Shown: positions 61,282-64,000 of the stretch, in pieces
Numbering within the stretch: the first letter of the stretch is position 1
Layout of the letters: the number at the start of each line of letters is the position of its first letter
DNA from: Haliscomenobacter hydrossis DSM 1100
GTDB lineage: Bacteria; Bacteroidota; Bacteroidia; Chitinophagales; Saprospiraceae
Direction: 5' to 3'
NCBI RefSeq assembly: GCF_000212735.1
Contig: NC_015510.1
Location: 3,064,315-3,128,314 of the forward strand
Length of the DNA stretch: 64,000 bases
Made by a program: the position numbers and the translations under genes
The notes under the pieces: model-generated
Told to the model about the DNA's origin: nothing
Database searches by the model: none
What the model saw: only the letters and a program-made list of their open reading frames with translations

Positions 61282-64000
61282 ATGACCACAGGAACAGCAG
61301 CAACATCCCCAATAGAAGCATTCATCGCCCTGGTGGTATCCAACTGGGAAAAAAGGGGCAACGCTCTTGGGGTGGATACCTATATGCAGATTCAGCAGTT
61401 GATCCACAAGCTGCCGAATAAGGTAAAACCTGCCCAATTGAGGGGTTATCTTGCGCCTATTCTGGTCAATAATCCGCAGCAACAAAAGGATTTTTACCTG
61501 TTTTTTGATCAAATGCTCGAAGTTTACGCGGCGCAGCAAGCACAACAGGAGCTTTTGCTTAAAGCAGGCGAAACTGCGGGAAATCAACCTGTTTCGGGTA
61601 AGGCTTACCCAAAATTGATCCAGCAATGGCAGGGTTTTTCTCGAAAAATTCAGTGGCTGATTGTGTTGGGCTTGGTCACATCTATATTTGTACCCGTTTC
61701 CTTGGTCTTTTATGTTAAACAACTCCACCGCAATCACTTACAAGAACAAGAAATTCTGCTTGACCCCATTTTTAATGAACAAACATCTTCTGCTACACCC
61801 AAAACGATTAAACCACCTGCAGTTAAACAAAATCCCCAAACGACTAGGCCCAAAAAAACACCAACACCTGCCCCAAATGCGCCCCAAACTGCCAAGGATA
61901 GTTCAAGTTTCCATGAAAATGCTCCCATCTATTTTGAATCCACCAAGGCGGGTGGTTTGTCTTTCAGCACGCAGCACGCCTACTTCTCGCCGCTCAAGGG
62001 GATGATTCTGCTGCTCTTTACTTTGACGCTCATATTGCTGGGGTTGTGGTTGCGGTACAGAAACCGCAGATTTGGCTTGCTGCCCAAACTTGATCCTGAT
62101 TTGCCGCATGAATGGACGATCAGGATTCCGTTTTTGCACCACGTCCACATGGGTGAATCCTTCAATCTGGCGGTGGCAGAGCTACGCAAGCGCCGTGCCT
62201 CCGAAAATCTTCGGCTCAACCTCAAACAAACCGTCAAGGCTACGGCTGAACAGGCGGGGATGATTGATTTCAAATATAGCACACTCAGTCAGCCCAAAGA
62301 CTACCTCGTTCTGCTGGATTTGGGTTCGACGCGCAATCAAAGGAGCAAATTATTTGAACTCATCATCAGGTCGTTGGAAGCTCAGGAAGTACCCCTCAGC
62401 TTATTTTATTACCGCGATGATCCCCAACATTGTTGGAATGAGCAATACCATGAGGGCATCAGTCTGCGGGATTTGCAACACAAATACAGTACCCATCGAC
62501 TGATCCTTTGGGGCAATGCACAAGCACTCCTTGACCCCCAGAGCAAGGTGGTGCCCATTTTTGAGCAGTGGCGGCATAAGATCATTGTAAGTCCCAAAGC
62601 CGCTGTGGATTGGGGACAAAGCGAAGCCCTGTTGGCGCAAAAATTCAGGATTGTTCCAGCTACGCCCAAAGGTTTGGCAGCCTTGGTAGAAAACCTGGAA
62701 GCCATCGAACCTAAAAACTACCTGCTTTGGAAAGCCATTCCTGAAAAAAATACCGATTCGCTGTCGATTCCAGATGGGCTGTTGGCAAAGGATTTAATGG
62801 CCATCCTGGAAAAAGAATACCAGATCCCTACCCCACAAGGACAGGATGATGTTTTGTTGAAATGGCTGGCCGCCTGCGCCATGCCACCCGTGCTTTTTTG
62901 GGATTGGGTGCAATATGCCGGGCAAATCATTGCTCAAAGCCAAAACCAACAACTCCTGACCCTGGAAAATCTTTACCAAATCAGCAAAATTGAGTGGTTC
63001 AATGAAGGACAAATTCCTGAACCAGCCCGCCTGGTTTTGCTCAATTGGTTGGAGGAACAGCACCCCTATTTGGCCATTAAACTTCGGCATGAATGGCTAA
63101 AAGTGATGACCCTGGAAACCAACCTTCCGCCCATCAATAGCCTGGCCTGGCAAGGGCATCGGATACAAGTCATCATGAACCAATTGCTGCAAAAACAGCA
63201 ACTCAGCGAGCACCAAAAACTGGAAGCCGAACTCAATCGCTTGTTGCACGCCGATGTGCATCAAGACGCTTTGCTGATCCAATATTTGCGGCAGAAAAAA
63301 TCGGGTTTGGACCAAGTCCTTTCGGATCGTTTTCGCAAATTCATTCAAAAAAGGCAGGGAATCAGTTGGAAATGGCGGCATTGGACCTGGCAATTGCTGG
63401 GTACAGCCGCTGGTTTTTTCCTGCTGCTTTTCAGTAATTTCACCGAACCAGTACAGGTATTTAAGTTCAAAGACTACATCACGGATACAGCCTTCTCTTG
63501 GGACAACCGTACTTTTGCTGTTTTTGCTGGTGATGGCTCCGTTTCCTTGTGTGGCACCGAAGGTAGATGGATTGATGGTATCAGTGAAGGTTTTGACAAT
63601 GTGGTAGAATCGGCATTTTCGTGGAATGGGCCAACTTTAATGGCCATGAATGACCAAGGCTCAGGATTATCCTGGGGTAAGGGTCGTCTAGTTTGGGATG
63701 GGAAAACCGGAGGCAAATCCGTGGATACCTCGTGGTATGACCCACGGATATATAGTTCGGAAATTCCTCGTCTTGTTACAGCAGCAAAGTATCTTATGCG
63801 TTTTGGCCAAATAATCCGTGGATACTACGATGGTAGCAGTGCTTTAGAAACTTATGCTGGCAGTGATTTAGCTCGTTTTACGCATAAGGACGCCATTAGA
63901 GACATAGATGCTTTGCCTGACAAGAAACTTATACTGACGTGTAGCAACGATAGTACCGCCAAACTCTGGTCCTTTGATGGGAAACTAATCGCCACTTTAT
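61282..64000 (+). CDS. Very large membrane protein with vWA-like region and WD40-like start (partial, continues past the window)
   Basis: The frame opens at an ATG at 61282 (MTTGTAATSPIEAFIALVV) and stays open for about 906 codons to the window edge. Helical N terminus (IEAFIALVVSNWEKRG, LPNKVKPAQLRGYLAPIL), membrane helices near 125-148 (WLIVLGLVTSIFVPVSLVFYV), 240-259 (ILLLFTLTLILLGLWLRY) and 703-718, with a Pro-rich segment after the first. Residues 340-470 look vWA-like (YLVLLDLGSTRNQRSKLF, LILWGNAQAL). From about 720 the sequence becomes beta-propeller-like (TDTAFSWDNRTFAVFAGDGSV, DIDALPDKKLILTCSNDSTAKLWSFDGKLIATL). Cotranscribed with MoxR. Could be a sensor/scaffold in an NTPase-driven response system; the full repeat count is not visible. 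Confidence 0.8.
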   Translation, partial: MTTGTAATSPIEAFIALVVSNWEKRGNALGVDTYMQIQQLIHKLPNKVKPAQLRGYLAPILVNNPQQQKDFYLFFDQMLEVYAAQQAQQELLLKAGETAGNQPVSGKAYPKLIQQWQGFSRKIQWLIVLGLVTSIFVPVSLVFYVKQLHRNHLQEQEILLDPIFNEQTSSATPKTIKPPAVKQNPQTTRPKKTPTPAPNAPQTAKDSSSFHENAPIYFESTKAGGLSFSTQHAYFSPLKGMILLLFTLTLILLGLWLRYRNRRFGLLPKLDPDLPHEWTIRIPFLHHVHMGESFNLAVAELRKRRASENLRLNLKQTVKATAEQAGMIDFKYSTLSQPKDYLVLLDLGSTRNQRSKLFELIIRSLEAQEVPLSLFYYRDDPQHCWNEQYHEGISLRDLQHKYSTHRLILWGNAQALLDPQSKVVPIFEQWRHKIIVSPKAAVDWGQSEALLAQKFRIVPATPKGLAALVENLEAIEPKNYLLWKAIPEKNTDSLSIPDGLLAKDLMAILEKEYQIPTPQGQDDVLLKWLAACAMPPVLFWDWVQYAGQIIAQSQNQQLLTLENLYQISKIEWFNEGQIPEPARLVLLNWLEEQHPYLAIKLRHEWLKVMTLETNLPPINSLAWQGHRIQVIMNQLLQKQQLSEHQKLEAELNRLLHADVHQDALLIQYLRQKKSGLDQVLSDRFRKFIQKRQGISWKWRHWTWQLLGTAAGFFLLLFSNFTEPVQVFKFKDYITDTAFSWDNRTFAVFAGDGSVSLCGTEGRWIDGISEGFDNVVESAFSWNGPTLMAMNDQGSGLSWGKGRLVWDGKTGGKSVDTSWYDPRIYSSEIPRLVTAAKYLMRFGQIIRGYYDGSSALETYAGSDLARFTHKDAIRDIDALPDKKLILTCSNDSTAKLWSFDGKLIATL

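Overview
The window looks like chromosomal DNA of a Bacteroidota bacterium, most likely family Saprospiraceae (Haliscomenobacter/Lewinella-like). Supporting signs are type IX secretion C-terminal domains on two secreted proteins, Bacteroidota-specific families (GlmU-like nucleotidyltransferase, DUF983, head-GIN/DUF2807, DUF5009-type acyltransferase, L31 type B), starts without clear Shine-Dalgarno sequences, and a textbook TTTG-N20-TAnnTTTG promoter in front of rpmE2. No transposase gene, prophage, rRNA operon or CRISPR array is visible.

Layout. 1-4 kb: a minus-strand run of three secreted amidohydrolase-fold proteins, the third cut by the window edge. 4.3-10 kb: a GH3/serine-hydrolase fusion, an outer-membrane barrel, a cohesin-like T9SS cargo and an EamA transporter. 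10.3-25.8 kb: housekeeping genes (asnS, radA, rbfA, recG) with a rhodanese, an alpha/beta hydrolase, a tandem Ddl-like/PASTA membrane protein and a large T9SS metalloprotease. 25.8-27.2 kb: a membrane-anchored GIY-YIG-like nuclease with a small partner gene and a divergent XRE regulator. 27.3-38.5 kb: head-GIN protein, acyltransferase, an ArsR/DUF983/Crp operon, tRNA-Leu(GAG), an MlaFE-type ABC pair, GNAT, two barrel proteins, a second Crp, and a DUF1015/amidohydrolase pair. 39-48.7 kb: metG, a third Crp regulator with two genes behind it, a decayed copy of that regulator carrying two miniature inserted elements, a vanadium haloperoxidase, Nudix and two secreted proteins. 48.8-61.3 kb: rpmE2, a GlmU-like protein, a spermidine-synthase-like methyltransferase, a CotH-like protein, cysE-cysM, an enoyl-CoA hydratase, meaB, lemA with two TPM-domain proteins, a pappalysin-like protease and a MoxR ATPase. 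From 61.3 kb to the edge: a very large membrane protein with a vWA-like region and the beginning of a beta-propeller, paired with MoxR.

Genes that plausibly work together: cysE-cysM (serine to cysteine); mlaE-mlaF (lipid transport); ArsR-DUF983-Crp (4-bp overlap, then close spacing); DUF1015-amidohydrolase (4-bp overlap); lemA-TPM-TPM; MoxR with the large sensor-like protein; Crp with its downstream barrel/serine hydrolase pair behind a TTGTGA-N5-TCACAA palindrome.

A second layer is a set of at least a dozen long intergenic inverted repeats. Almost all start within a few bases of a stop codon, and several include the last codons of the gene. Their stems differ in sequence, while some loops are shared.
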